Shown one piece after another: positions 8,389 to 16,578 of a stretch of DNA of 64,000 nucleotides. The position numbers and the translations under genes were made by a program. Under the pieces are notes generated by a model. The model did not search any database. It was not told the DNA's origin and worked only from the letters and a program-made list of their open reading frames with translations. This DNA is from Bacillus_P idriensis_A. GTDB lineage: Bacteria > Bacillota > Bacilli > Bacillales > Bacillaceae. The stretch is from positions 1 to 64,000 of the forward strand of contig NZ_JBCMYF010000011.1 of assembly GCF_050483325.1 (NCBI RefSeq), written 5' to 3'. Positions within the stretch are counted from its first letter, which is position 1; every line of letters starts with the position of its first letter.

Positions 8389-8667
8389 TTACGAATGATT
8401 TTTAAATGGTTCATCCGCAACCATATCTATGTCAAATGTGAATTTTGCGCGTTTTTTCAACGTGCCTGATGCAAGAGGGGAAAAATAGATTTTATCTGTG
8501 GTTACAACAATTGATTTTGTCACACCGCTCGCAAGCTTGACTGTATGATTCTGATGTTTTTCTAAAAACTCGCTGACAATGCCGGAAGTATTTGAAGAAT
8601 GATGATCAATAATCATGACAACTTCTTTTGAGGGAATCACAAAATTATCTCCCAGGTGAATATACAA
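8389..8667 (-). CDS. remB: Extracellular matrix regulator RemB (DUF370)
   Basis: A 92-residue protein matching B. subtilis YaaB/RemB, a small regulator linked to biofilm matrix gene expression and related to the DNA-binding protein RemA. It begins MYIHLGDNFVIPSKEVVMI, the family's conserved N-terminus. Start is TTG at 8667, with GAGGTGG 6 nt upstream. It sits 16 nt downstream of recF, so it is probably cotranscribed and translationally linked. Slightly longer at the C-terminus than the 81-residue B. subtilis protein. Confidence 0.9.
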   Translation of the reverse strand: MYIHLGDNFVIPSKEVVMIIDHHSSNTSGIVSEFLEKHQNHTVKLASGVTKSIVVTTDKIYFSPLASGTLKKRAKFTFDIDMVADEPFKNHS

Positions 8668-8683
8668 GAAAAACCACCTCTTT

Positions 8684-9796
8684 TCAGCGTGTCAGCCTGC
8701 CTTTTGAAACACGGTATGTCGTTGCTTCTTTCAGCGTCTGATGGTCAATGCCTTCAACACTTGTTGTTGTTACAAATGTCTGCACTTTCCCTTGAATCGT
8801 ATTCAATAAATGAGATTGTCTGTAGTCGTCGAGTTCTGATAAAACATCATCAAGCAGCAAAATCGGGTATTCTCCAATTTCCTCATGGATTAATTCAATC
8901 TCTGCAAGCTTCAGCGATAGTGCGGTCGTCCTCTGCTGACCCTGGGATCCAAATGTCTGCACATCTCGCCCATTCACAAAAAATAAAAGATCATCTCTGT
9001 GAGGTCCGGCAAGGGTTGCGCCGCGCTCAATTTCTCTATCTTTTATTTTATCAAACTTCTCTTCATATGCTTCTATCATTTTCGACAAACTTGCCTCTTC
9101 TGATACATCGACAGAAGCTTTATACTCAATTGTTAACGTTTCAAGTCCTCTGCTGATGCCTGTATGAATCGGCTGAGCCCACTTTTGCAGTTTTTCTATG
9201 AACTCAATTCGTTTTAAAATGACCTTTGCGGCAGACTCTGCAAGCTGCGAAGTAAGTACATCAAGCATCGTTCGATCCGTCTGTTTGCGCATTTGCATCT
9301 GCTTTAAATACTGATTTCTCTGCAGCATAATTTTTTGAAATCTATTTAAATCATGAAGATAGACAGGTGAAACCTGACCGATTTCCATATCAATAAAACG
9401 CCTTCTGATTTGAGGGCTTCCCTTTACGAGATTGAGATCCTCGGGTGCAAACATGATGACATTCATTGCCCCTACATACTGGCTTAATTTCTGCTGTTCA
9501 ATATGATTCAGCTTCGCTTTTTTCCCTTTTTTCGAGACAACAAGCTGCATAGCAACTGATCCGCTGTACTTTTCTACTCTGCCTTCTATTTTAGCATATT
9601 CCTTGTCCCAATAGATAAGATCTTTGTCATTTGAGGTGCGATGGGACTTTGCCATAGCTAATACATAGATGGCTTCCATCACATTGGTCTTGCCCTGGGC
9701 ATTCTCTCCTAAAATAACATTGACTTTATTTTCAAACTCTACGGTCAGTTCTTCATAATTCCTGTAATTCCGCAGCGTTAATTCTTTGATAAACAA
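8684..9796 (-). CDS. recF: DNA replication/repair protein RecF
   Basis: SMC-like ABC ATPase that helps load RecA onto SSB-coated gapped DNA. It has 370 residues, exactly the B. subtilis length. Walker A is GENAQGKTN near residues 31-39; the signature region is GSQGQQRTTALSLKLAE and Walker B/D-loop is ILLLDDVLSELD near 320. Start is TTG at 9796, with a GGTGAACGGAT region upstream. Expected order yaaA-recF-remB-gyrB is kept. Confidence 0.96.
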   Translation of the reverse strand: MFIKELTLRNYRNYEELTVEFENKVNVILGENAQGKTNVMEAIYVLAMAKSHRTSNDKDLIYWDKEYAKIEGRVEKYSGSVAMQLVVSKKGKKAKLNHIEQQKLSQYVGAMNVIMFAPEDLNLVKGSPQIRRRFIDMEIGQVSPVYLHDLNRFQKIMLQRNQYLKQMQMRKQTDRTMLDVLTSQLAESAAKVILKRIEFIEKLQKWAQPIHTGISRGLETLTIEYKASVDVSEEASLSKMIEAYEEKFDKIKDREIERGATLAGPHRDDLLFFVNGRDVQTFGSQGQQRTTALSLKLAEIELIHEEIGEYPILLLDDVLSELDDYRQSHLLNTIQGKVQTFVTTTSVEGIDHQTLKEATTYRVSKGRLTR

Positions 9797-9873
9797 ATCC
9801 GTTCACCAACTTTAGTTTTTGCTCTTTTTGCAAAGAGAGTGATCATTCTATATATATTAATGGCCTGCAAGCC

Positions 9874-10092
9874 TTAGTTTTTCACAATAAAAGAGCCAAA
9901 GTCCGGAATATCAACTGTATCATCAGCAAACAGTTTTTTCCCGCGGCGGTTTTCAGGTTCGCCATTTACAAAAATTGCATATTCCTGCAAAAACCATTTA
10001 GCCATGCCGCCTGATTGAATAACTTCAGCAAGCTTCAGGAACTGGCCAAGCGTAATGTATTCTGTCTCAATTTTCACTGGCTTTATTGACAT
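9874..10092 (-). CDS. yaaA: S4-domain RNA-binding protein YaaA
   Basis: A 72-residue small S4-domain protein matching B. subtilis YaaA (71 aa), a ribosome-assembly-associated factor located between dnaN and recF. The core includes TLGQFLKLAEVIQSGGMAKWFL and VNGEPENRRGKKL, typical of S4 folds. ATG at 10092 with GAAGGCG upstream; longer in-frame reading to 10239 lacks a binding site. A promoter (TTGTGA at 10154-10159, 18 nt, TAAAAT at 10130-10135) precedes it. Confidence 0.93.
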   Translation of the reverse strand: MSIKPVKIETEYITLGQFLKLAEVIQSGGMAKWFLQEYAIFVNGEPENRRGKKLFADDTVDIPDFGSFIVKN

Positions 10093-10129
10093 TGCAGATC
10101 GCCTTCTTTCTTTAAGTTTCCAACAGCTA

Positions 10130-10159
10130 ATTTTACTAAACTTATCCATACTTTCACAA
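10130..10159 (-). promoter_or_regulatory. Putative sigma-A promoter for yaaA-recF
   Basis: Minus strand -35 TTGTGA (10154-10159) and -10 TAAAAT (10130-10135) with 18-nt spacer, 38 nt upstream of the yaaA ATG. It fits a transcript separate from dnaA-dnaN, which appears to end at the hairpin at 10272-10297. Confidence 0.6.
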
Positions 10160-10263
10160 CATCTATTTAAACCTTTATTCTCTTCGCGCCAGCCTTGTTC
10201 GTTATCGCGAATAACAGTGTCCGCCACACGTGTACACAAAGCGGGTATAAGGTCCTGCGAAAG

Positions 10264-10299
10264 GAAAAGAAAAGCTGCCAGCTTGTGCCAGCAGCTTGT
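10264..10299 (-). terminator. Probable dnaN terminator
   Basis: Arms AAGCTGC/GCAGCTT within 10272-10297. Read on the minus strand the hairpin is followed by TTTTCTTTTCC, after the R1 repeat that itself follows dnaN. Confidence 0.65.
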
Positions 10300-10302
10300 T
10301 TA

Positions 10303-10444
10303 AGAGATAAGAAAATATAAAAATTTGCGCTTCGATGGCGAGCGGAATCGCCCAGAACGGCACCGAAAGTAGCGGCAAAAAGCGCCTTTTCTGACAGAGC
10401 CTTATCTGTCATGCCTGCGCTAAACGGGCGCTTTCACTTTTCTT
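10303..10444. repeat. Dispersed intergenic repeat R1, copy between dnaN and yaaA
   Basis: About 140 bp, starting AGATAAGAAAATATAAAA, with internal GCGCTTCGATGGCGAG, AAAAGCGCCTTTTCTGAC, CTTATCTGTC, and ending near GGGCGCTTTCACTTTTCTT. The same ordered blocks recur at 26263-26414 and, in part, at 36789-36874 and 45693-45812. Internal GCGC-containing arms can pair (for example AAAGCGCC with GGGCGCTTT). It fills most of the 354-bp dnaN-yaaA spacer. Confidence 0.8.
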
Positions 10445-10446
10445 GA

Positions 10447-11583
10447 TTAATACGTTCTGACAGGAAGAATTAATTGGAGAATCGAATCGTCTTCCGGAGT
10501 GCGGATTAAAAATGGTCTCATTGCACCCGTAAAGCTGATTTTAATTTCCGTTCCTTCAAGTGCTTTTAATGCATCCATCATATATTTTGCACTGAATGAG
10601 ATTTTTAATTCTTCGCCTGTAATCTCCTGAGTCTGAACTTCCTCAATGACTTTTCCGATTTCCGGCGTGTTTGAAGAAACTTCTACAATACCTTCTTCAA
10701 GCGTTGAAAACTTAACTACGTTATTTCTTCCTTCTTTTGCAAGAAGCGATGCCCGGTCAATTGCCTGAAGAAATTCTTTTGTATTAAGGACCATATCTGT
10801 TTTGCTCTCAGCAGGAATAAGTCTTGTTGTATCCGGGTAGTTTCCGTCCAATAATCTTGAGAAGAAAAGTAAATTTTCAGCTTTAAAAAGAACTTGGCTT
10901 TCTGTTATCACTATTTCAATTTCATCACTTGTGTCTGCGAGAATTTTGCTTAATTCATTTAAGCTTTTTCCTGGAATAACGACATTATAAGTGCTGTCAG
11001 TATCCGTTTCGATTTTTGCTTTACGGAGAGCCAGACGGTGACTGTCTGTTGCAATACAGATTAATTCTCTATCTTCAAGCTTCCAGTTGACCCCAGTCAA
11101 AATGGGACGCGTTTCTGAAGTCGAGACTGAGAAAACCGTTTGACGGATCATTGTTTTTAAGAGATCTGTCGGCACTCTAAAACTGTTATGTTCTTCTACT
11201 TGCGGCAGATGAGGATACTCTTCCGCATCAAGCCCGTTAAGGTTAAATTCTGCTTTGCCTGAGCGGATGACAGTCATATGCTGGCCAAGAACTTCAATTT
11301 CTACGGATTCCTTCGGGAGTTTCTTAACAATTTCTCCAAAAAAGCGAGCCTGAAGAACAATGCTGCCAGTTTGTTTGATTTCGACGATTTCTTTGCCGTT
11401 TTCTTCAGTTGGGATAAACGATTCGATTGAGATGTCAGAATCACTTCCTGTAAGTGTGACACCTTCTTCTGTTGCAACAATTTTAATTCCTGTCAAAATC
11501 GGGATTGTTGTTCTTGAAGATACGGCTTTCATTACATCTTGAACACTTTGAACTAACCGATCTTTTTGGATGACAAATTTCAT
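10447..11583 (-). CDS. dnaN: DNA polymerase III beta sliding clamp
   Basis: Ring-shaped processivity clamp of the replicative polymerase and hub for DnaA regulation through YabA. It has 378 residues, the same length as B. subtilis DnaN, in three repeated clamp folds. The start MKFVIQKDRLVQSVQDVMKAVSSRTTIPILTGI and the end LILPVRTY are typical. ATG preceded by a strong AAAAAAGGAGGATT site. It is the second gene of the dnaA-dnaN transcript, separated from dnaA by the origin unwinding region. Confidence 0.97.
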   Translation of the reverse strand: MKFVIQKDRLVQSVQDVMKAVSSRTTIPILTGIKIVATEEGVTLTGSDSDISIESFIPTEENGKEIVEIKQTGSIVLQARFFGEIVKKLPKESVEIEVLGQHMTVIRSGKAEFNLNGLDAEEYPHLPQVEEHNSFRVPTDLLKTMIRQTVFSVSTSETRPILTGVNWKLEDRELICIATDSHRLALRKAKIETDTDSTYNVVIPGKSLNELSKILADTSDEIEIVITESQVLFKAENLLFFSRLLDGNYPDTTRLIPAESKTDMVLNTKEFLQAIDRASLLAKEGRNNVVKFSTLEEGIVEVSSNTPEIGKVIEEVQTQEITGEELKISFSAKYMMDALKALEGTEIKISFTGAMRPFLIRTPEDDSILQLILPVRTY

Positions 11584-11629
11584 TTAGGGAAATCCTCCTT
11601 TTTTTTCGTATGGGAGCATAATTCTTTGA

Positions 11630-11785
11630 GCCACTTAATATATATATTATTTAAAGAAAAAATAGTAGAAGTACTAGTAGGGCCTGTGGAAATGTGTATA
11701 ACTCTGTTGACGAAAGGAAACACAGCCTATCCACCTGTGGACAGACTGTGTATGAATCGTGCTTGGTTATTCACATTATCCATAT
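11630..11785. other. oriC unwinding region (dnaA-dnaN intergenic): DnaA boxes, DnaA-trios, DUE
   Basis: On the minus strand, TTATACACA (11693-11701) and TTTCCACA lead into a GGCCC GC clamp, then trinucleotide DnaA-trios (complement of 11662-11680, reading CTACTAGTACTTCTACTAT), then an AT-only tract (about 11634-11661). This is the arrangement of the B. subtilis basal unwinding system. Further boxes: TTATTCACA (11767-11775) and TTATCCATA (11776-11784, one mismatch). Family knowledge: DnaA assembles from the boxes onto the trios and opens the DUE for helicase loading. Confidence 0.9.
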
Positions 11786-11808
11786 AAAATTTTATTAGTG
11801 CAAGCTTT

Positions 11809-13158
11809 TTAAGAGCCCTTCAGCATGTTTTCAATCTCTTTAAGCTGTTTAACAAGCTGATCATCAGCCTGAAGCAGTTTAGAGATTTTTTCATGGGCAT
11901 GAATAACTGTCGTATGGTCACGGCCTCCGAATTCTTCGCCAATTTTAGGCAAAGAGGAATCCGTTAATTCTCTTGAAAGATACATGGCAATTTGTCTTGG
12001 GAACGCGACTGATTTCGTGCGTTTCTTTGCTTTAAAATCTTCTAGTTTTACACTGAAATGCTGGCCTACCATGCGCTGGATGTCAGCAATCGTGATCATT
12101 CTCGGCTTAGAGCTTGGAATAATATCCTTGAGTGCTTCTGCTGCGAGATCGGCATTTATATCTTTATTGATTAAAGATGAATAAGCTACAACTCGAATGA
12201 GTGCACCTTCAAGCTCACGGATATTTGAATCAATCTGATTGGCGATGTAGAGCATAACCTCATTTGGAATATCAAGCCCTTCAGCCTTTGCTTTCTTTCT
12301 GAGGATGGCAATTCTTGTTTCAAGGTCAGGCGGTGTAATGTCTGTTATTAAACCCCATTCAAATCTGGAACGAAGCCGGTCTTCGAGAGTTGGAATTTCT
12401 TTTGGAGGACGGTCGCTTGAGATTACAATTTGCTTGCTTTCTTCATGGAGCGTATTAAACGTATGGAAAAACTCCTCTTGAGTTTGTTCTTTACCTGCAA
12501 GAAATTGAATATCATCTATAAGCAGCACGTCGACACTTCGGTATTTATTCCGGAAGTCTTTCGCTTTGTTGTCACGGATACTATTGATAAATTCGTTCGT
12601 AAACTTCTCAGATGATAAATAAACAACTTTCGCGTTAGGCTTGTGATCAATCACATAATGGCCAATGGCGTGCATTAAATGCGTTTTTCCAAGTCCGACC
12701 CCCCCGTAAATGAAAAGCGGATTATACGCCTTCGCCGGTGCTTCGGCCACAGCAAGAGAAGCTGCATGGGCAAAACGGTTCCCTGAACCGATTACGAATG
12801 TGTCAAACGTATATTTCGGATTCAGCATATTTTGCGGAAGCTCAATCTGTTCTTCCTCTTTAGTCATCGGCTTTATCGGTGATTTTGGCATAAAATCAGC
12901 TTCATTTTGATTTTGGGGAATGATAAATTTTATCAGCAATTCCTCGCCAGTAAGCTCATATATGGTATTGGCAATCAAATGCAGATACCTGGATTCAAGC
13001 CAGTCACGCGCAAATTCATTAGGTGCAGTGATTGTTAATGTATCTCCCTTAAGAGCATGAGCTTTAGTGGATTTAAGCCATGTTTCAAAACTTGGCTTGC
13101 TCAGCTTTTTTTCAATTTCTGATAAAGCTTTGCTCCATAATTCATCAATATTCTCCAT
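11809..13158 (-). CDS. dnaA: Chromosomal replication initiator DnaA
   Basis: AAA+ initiator that binds DnaA boxes and opens oriC; 449 residues versus 446 in B. subtilis. Domain I starts MENIDELWSKALSEIEKKLSKPSFETW; a variable linker follows (about 85-110); Walker A is GGVGLGKTH, Walker B LLIDDIQFL, sensor ISSDRPP. Domain IV carries the DnaA signature FGGRDHTTVIHAHEKI that contacts the box. I start at ATG 13158 by homology; an ATG at 13167 lies 3 nt from AGGAGGG, and the true choice between them is open. The gene is flanked by DnaA-box clusters on both sides, making it autoregulated. Confidence 0.96.
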   Translation of the reverse strand: MENIDELWSKALSEIEKKLSKPSFETWLKSTKAHALKGDTLTITAPNEFARDWLESRYLHLIANTIYELTGEELLIKFIIPQNQNEADFMPKSPIKPMTKEEEQIELPQNMLNPKYTFDTFVIGSGNRFAHAASLAVAEAPAKAYNPLFIYGGVGLGKTHLMHAIGHYVIDHKPNAKVVYLSSEKFTNEFINSIRDNKAKDFRNKYRSVDVLLIDDIQFLAGKEQTQEEFFHTFNTLHEESKQIVISSDRPPKEIPTLEDRLRSRFEWGLITDITPPDLETRIAILRKKAKAEGLDIPNEVMLYIANQIDSNIRELEGALIRVVAYSSLINKDINADLAAEALKDIIPSSKPRMITIADIQRMVGQHFSVKLEDFKAKKRTKSVAFPRQIAMYLSRELTDSSLPKIGEEFGGRDHTTVIHAHEKISKLLQADDQLVKQLKEIENMLKGS

Positions 13159-13224
13159 ATGAGGCATCTCCCTCCTTTTTCTATAAAATGAACGTGTACA
13201 TGTTTTGTACAACAGCTGGATGAT

Positions 13225-13569
13225 TGTGAATAAAAATGCAAAATGAACAAAATGTGCATAAATATATAGTATAGTAGAAAAACGTCTTTTCGACATAAAC
13301 CGTTAAATGTGGACAAGTTTTTTAACAGGGTGTTTATAATCTTTCCACATGTTATCCACAGTGTGTGGATAAACAGGATATAGACGTTCCAATATTCAGA
13401 GTGAAAACACAAATATAATATCAAATTAAACGAAGCGGTGCAATGGTTTTATAAAACTTATCCACATATCAGGCTCCATGTTGAGAATAATTGTCCACAT
13501 ATGTTTATTCTGTGTGAAACCTGTCGATAACAGGTGTGGATAAAAAATATGTCGAAAAAACTATGCACA
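13225..13569. other. oriC DnaA-box cluster upstream of dnaA (incA/incB-like)
   Basis: Boxes matching TTATNCACA exactly: 13225-13233 (-), 13253-13261 (-), 13352-13360 (+), 13364-13372 (-), 13458-13466 (+), 13535-13543 (-). One-mismatch boxes: 13308-13316, 13491-13499, 13522-13530, 13561-13569. The density and the place upstream of dnaA match the bipartite B. subtilis oriC. The dnaA promoter must lie among them, but no convincing hexamer pair stood out. Confidence 0.9.
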
Positions 13570-14050
13570 GTCTATGGTGTTTGACAGATTTGTACACTGA
13601 AAAATTCGTTCAGAAATTTATTCTTTGAATTTAATTAGAGAGGATAAGTTCTTCCGAATGTGATTTTGAAGAATGCTCTTTTTATATTTAAATTTTGGTG
13701 TGCTGCAGTGGAGATCCGCGGTTTCGTAAATTTTGTTGCTTTAAAACTAGATATTAAAGACCCTAAGTGGATTGTAGCGGATAAACTTGACTCCTGCGGG
13801 AAAGTAGAGGGAAATGGGAGTCCCCGGAAGCGAAGCTGAGGAGGCTCCCACCCGGACCGCGGAAAGCAAGTTCCTCTCGCTGCAAGAAACGGACAACATT
13901 TATCACCAAAACAACAATATTTGCGAAAACAGCTTAAGGAAAAAAGCATGAATGTGACTTGAATTTGTATGAAATGTCTATACACAGCCATGAGAAACAA
14001 TAAATAATTCAGAAACAATGTTTCACCATAAGATCTTTTTTGACATATGG
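13570..14050. other. oriC-rpmH spacer
   Basis: About 480 bp without a gene. It contains the R2 repeat (13780-13899) and a one-mismatch DnaA box (CTATACACA, about 13978). Minus-strand reading through 13635-14057 is open but has no ribosome-binding site and crosses the repeat, so I do not call it a gene. Confidence 0.6.
13780..13899. repeat. Dispersed GC-rich Bacillaceae repeat R2
   Basis: About 120 bp with GACTCCTGCGGGAAAG near its start, GAGGAGGCTCCCACCCGG in the middle and CCGCGGAAAGCAAG near its end. Similar blocks are known in intergenic repeats across Bacillaceae genomes (recalled, not searched). TGGGAG/CTCCCA can pair around the central part. It is markedly more GC-rich than its surroundings. 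Confidence 0.7.
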
Positions 14051-14080
14051 TTGACAATTCACTAGGTCACTCTCTATAAT
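14051..14080 (+). promoter_or_regulatory. rpmH promoter
   Basis: -35 TTGACA (14051-14056) and -10 TATAAT (14075-14080), 18-nt spacer, both perfect consensus, 45 nt upstream of the rpmH ATG. Confidence 0.9.
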
Positions 14081-14125
14081 TAGTAAGACTGTCTTTAACA
14101 GCTATTCCTCAGGGAGGTGTCTATA

Positions 14126-14260
14126 ATGAAAAGAACTTATCAACCAAATAAACGCAAACATAGTAAAGTTCACGGTTTCCGCGCTCGCATGAGCACTAAA
14201 AACGGACGTAAAGTGCTAGCTGCACGTCGTCTTAAAGGAAGAAAAGTATTATCAGCATAG
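14126..14260 (+). CDS. rpmH: 50S ribosomal protein L34
   Basis: A 44-residue basic protein of the large subunit, starting MKRTYQPNKRKHSKVHGFRARM and ending GRKVLSA, the full family length. ATG at 14126, with GGGAGGTG 6 nt upstream and a consensus promoter further up. It is the first gene on the rightward arm from oriC, its standard place. Two hairpin terminators follow before rnpA. Confidence 0.98.
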   Translation: MKRTYQPNKRKHSKVHGFRARMSTKNGRKVLAARRLKGRKVLSA

Positions 14261-14290
14261 GCCACTGAAAAATATCAGTGGTCTTTTTTA
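14261..14290 (+). terminator. rpmH terminator 1
   Basis: Arms CCACTGA (14262-14268) / TCAGTGG (14275-14281), followed by TCTTTTTTA. Confidence 0.85.
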
Positions 14291-14328
14291 CATGGCCCAA
14301 TCCTGTTTATGGTTGGGCCATGTTTTTC
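14291..14328 (+). terminator. rpmH terminator 2
   Basis: Arms CATGGCCCAA (14291-14300) / TTGGGCCATG (14313-14322), followed by TTTTTC. It lies immediately after terminator 1. Confidence 0.8.
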
Positions 14329-14422
14329 AAAAACAGCTGTTTAAATAGATATTGTTAAAGAAATAATGATGGAAAAGCTCTCAGAAGGCTGAGGAATTCA
14401 GGCAAGGATCCGGAGTGAGGAT

Positions 14423-14797
14423 ATGAAAAAGAAAAACCGCATCAAAAAAAACGAAGACTTCCAAAAAGTATTCAAGCATGGAAAGTCGATGGCAAATAGA
14501 CAATTTGTGATCTATATGCTGAATCAGCCTGAAGAAAAAGAATTCCGTTTAGGTTTATCAGTCAGTAAAAAGATAGGAAATGCCGTAACAAGAAACAGAA
14601 TTAAGCGTCTCGTCCGCCAAGTTTTTCTTGAAGAAAAGGACAGCTTAAAAACAGGCATTGATTATATAGTAATTGCCAGAAAGCCGGCATCGGAAATGGA
14701 CTATCATGAAGTGAAAAGCAGTTTACTGCACCTTTTCAGAAAAACAAAAGTCCACAGAGCGAGACCGCAGCGCGAAAACTCCATTAAAAATACATAG
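14423..14797 (+). CDS. rnpA: Ribonuclease P protein component
   Basis: Protein cofactor of RNase P, which trims the 5' leader of pre-tRNA; 124 residues, basic. The RNR motif is seen as GNAVTRNRIKRLVRQVF (about 52-68), and the N-terminus KKKNRIKKNEDFQKVFKHGKS is typical. GGAGTGAGG lies 3-9 nt before the ATG. Although rpmH-rnpA is a conserved pair, here two terminators intervene, so rnpA probably depends on readthrough or its own promoter in 14330-14420. The C-terminus is a short Arg-rich extension. Confidence 0.96.
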   Translation: MKKKNRIKKNEDFQKVFKHGKSMANRQFVIYMLNQPEEKEFRLGLSVSKKIGNAVTRNRIKRLVRQVFLEEKDSLKTGIDYIVIARKPASEMDYHEVKSSLLHLFRKTKVHRARPQRENSIKNT

Positions 14798-14912
14798 AAA
14801 AATGAAAAAAGAAAAATGAAAGACGTTTTCTTTTTTGAAAGATGTTAAAATAAATGTTGAATAAAGTCGGCAGAACTTGCAGGTTTAGATATTTTGTTAG
14901 GAGGAATACCGG

Positions 14913-15689
14913 TTGAAAAGGAGAATATTGTTAGTGCTTGGCTTAGTGAGCATCATGATGCTTCTTACAGGCTGTACAGAAGTGAACCAGCCAATCACAG
15001 AGGAAAGTCAGGGTTTCTGGAATCACTACATTGTGTATCCGTTGTCATGGCTGATCATCTATTTTGCAGAATTAATGGGTAATAGCTACGGACTGTCAAT
15101 CGTTATCGTAACGCTGATCATTCGTTTTGCGATCTTGCCTTTAATGATTAAGCAGATTAAAAACTCAAAAGCTATGCAGGAATTGCAGCCAGAAATGCAA
15201 AAGCTTCGTGAAAAATACAGTTCTAAAGATCAAAAAACACAGCAAAAACTCCAGCAGGAAACAATGGCTTTATTCCAGAAGAATAAAGTAAATCCTCTTG
15301 CAGGGTGTTTTCCATTATTAGTTCAAATGCCAATCCTGATCGGTTTTTATCATGCCATTATGAGAACAGAAGCAATCGCAGATCACAACTTCCTGTGGTT
15401 TGACCTTGGATCACGTGATCCATTATTCCTTCTGCCGATCATCGCTGGTATTACAACATTCATTCAACAAAAATTGACAATGGCAGGAACAGCAAATCAA
15501 AATCCGCAAATGGCTATGCTTTTATATATCATGCCAATTATGATCGTCGTCTTTGCTGTCAGCTTCCCAGCTGCACTATCTTTATATTGGGTAGTCGGAA
15601 ATCTATTTATGATCGTGCAGACAATGATCATCTACGGACCTGATATTAGAGCGAAAGCACTATTAAAATCGGGAGGAACGAAAAAGTGA
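14913..15689 (+). CDS. spoIIIJ: Membrane protein insertase YidC/SpoIIIJ (lipoprotein)
   Basis: Oxa1/YidC-family insertase that places proteins in the membrane; the B. subtilis orthologue also serves engulfed-forespore sigma-G activation. It has 258 residues. TTG start at 14913 behind TTAGGAGGAAT. Lipoprotein signal ends LLTGC (Cys21), then five membrane segments; the cytoplasmic hairpin between TM1 and TM2 is charged (about 85-125). Lies between rnpA and jag; its stop overlaps the jag GTG by 4 nt, indicating translational coupling. Confidence 0.95.
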   Translation: MKRRILLVLGLVSIMMLLTGCTEVNQPITEESQGFWNHYIVYPLSWLIIYFAELMGNSYGLSIVIVTLIIRFAILPLMIKQIKNSKAMQELQPEMQKLREKYSSKDQKTQQKLQQETMALFQKNKVNPLAGCFPLLVQMPILIGFYHAIMRTEAIADHNFLWFDLGSRDPLFLLPIIAGITTFIQQKLTMAGTANQNPQMAMLLYIMPIMIVVFAVSFPAALSLYWVVGNLFMIVQTMIIYGPDIRAKALLKSGGTKK

Positions 15690-16306
15690 GAGAAATAACT
15701 GCTACCGGACTTAGCGTCGAAGAAGCAGTACAATCCGCTTTAACACAGCTGAATGCAAGCGAAAAAGAAGTTGAAATTACCGTTCTTGATGAAGGGAAAA
15801 AGGGATTTTTAGGACTTTTCGGCGCAAAACCTGCAATGGTAAAAGCCGTTAAACGCCCGAATCCTGCTGAAGAAGCATATCGTTTTTTGACTGAAGTGAT
15901 CAAAAATATGAATGTCGATGCAAAGGTTGAAATGATTCAGGAAGGCAAAAATGTGACGTTTCAAATTGAAGGAGAAAAGGTAGCGCTTTTAATTGGAAAG
16001 CGCGGACAAACACTTAATTCCCTGCAGTATTTGACACAGCTCGCAGCAAATCGTCATTCCAATCACTACCTGCATATCACAGTGGATGCTGAAAACTACA
16101 GAACCCGCCGCAAAGAAACGCTTGTTCAGCTCGCTCAGAAACTTGCACACCAGGCTGTTCGTACAAAACGAGAGGTTCCTTTAGAACCTATGCCTTCATA
16201 TGAACGTAAGATTATCCATGCTGCTCTTGTTAACCAGCAGCATAAGATTAAAACATACTCGGTCGGAGAAGAGCCTAATCGTCATCTGGTGATTGCTCCG
16301 AAATAG
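15686..16306 (+). CDS. jag: RNA-binding protein Jag (KhpB/EloR)
   Basis: A 206-residue RNA-binding protein with an N-terminal Jag_N domain (about 1-50, including GKKGFLGLFG), a KH domain (about 75-145, with IGKRGQTLNSLQYL) and a C-terminal R3H domain (about 150-206, with EPMPSYERKIIH). The family partners KhpA and affects cell-wall elongation and division in Gram-positives. GTG start at 15686 overlaps the spoIIIJ stop. A strong terminator follows. Confidence 0.95.
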   Translation: MREITATGLSVEEAVQSALTQLNASEKEVEITVLDEGKKGFLGLFGAKPAMVKAVKRPNPAEEAYRFLTEVIKNMNVDAKVEMIQEGKNVTFQIEGEKVALLIGKRGQTLNSLQYLTQLAANRHSNHYLHITVDAENYRTRRKETLVQLAQKLAHQAVRTKREVPLEPMPSYERKIIHAALVNQQHKIKTYSVGEEPNRHLVIAPK

Positions 16307-16312
16307 CAGTGC

Positions 16313-16350
16313 GAAACCCCGCAGATCATAGATCAGCGGGGTTTTTTTGT
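16313..16350 (+). terminator. jag terminator
   Basis: Arms AACCCCGC (16315-16322) / GCGGGGTT (16336-16343) followed by seven T residues. It ends the rnpA-spoIIIJ-jag run. Confidence 0.9.
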
Positions 16351-16408
16351 GTATTCTTTCATGCTAAAGGGCTTAGAAACCTTTCAGTTGGAAATATTGT
16401 TATTAACA

Positions 16409-16465
16409 TGTGGATAAGTTAAAATGATAATAAGAGAATTGTGCGGAATTTCAGTCTGTGGATAA
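16409..16465 (-). promoter_or_regulatory. Two perfect DnaA boxes in the jag-mnmE spacer
   Basis: TGTGGATAA at 16409-16417 and again at 16457-16465, both exact complements of TTATCCACA, 48 bp apart. They lie between jag and mnmE, outside oriC proper. Confidence 0.75.
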
Positions 16466-16578
16466 TTCGATATTTTTTTCTTTCCAATAAGAAATAACTA
16501 TGATATCTTATAAATTTGACTGCGTAAATTATGGGAAATTCTATATAGATTTATTTTGAAAGAAGCGGGGTGAAACGG

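Noticed and set aside
13635..14057. Minus-strand 140-codon frame in the oriC-rpmH spacer
   Set aside because: It crosses the R2 repeat and the rpmH promoter, with no ribosome-binding site.
15413..15428. CACGTG palindrome in spoIIIJ as parS
   Set aside because: Flanks read GGAT/ATCC rather than TGTTT/AAACA; only the central hexamer matches.
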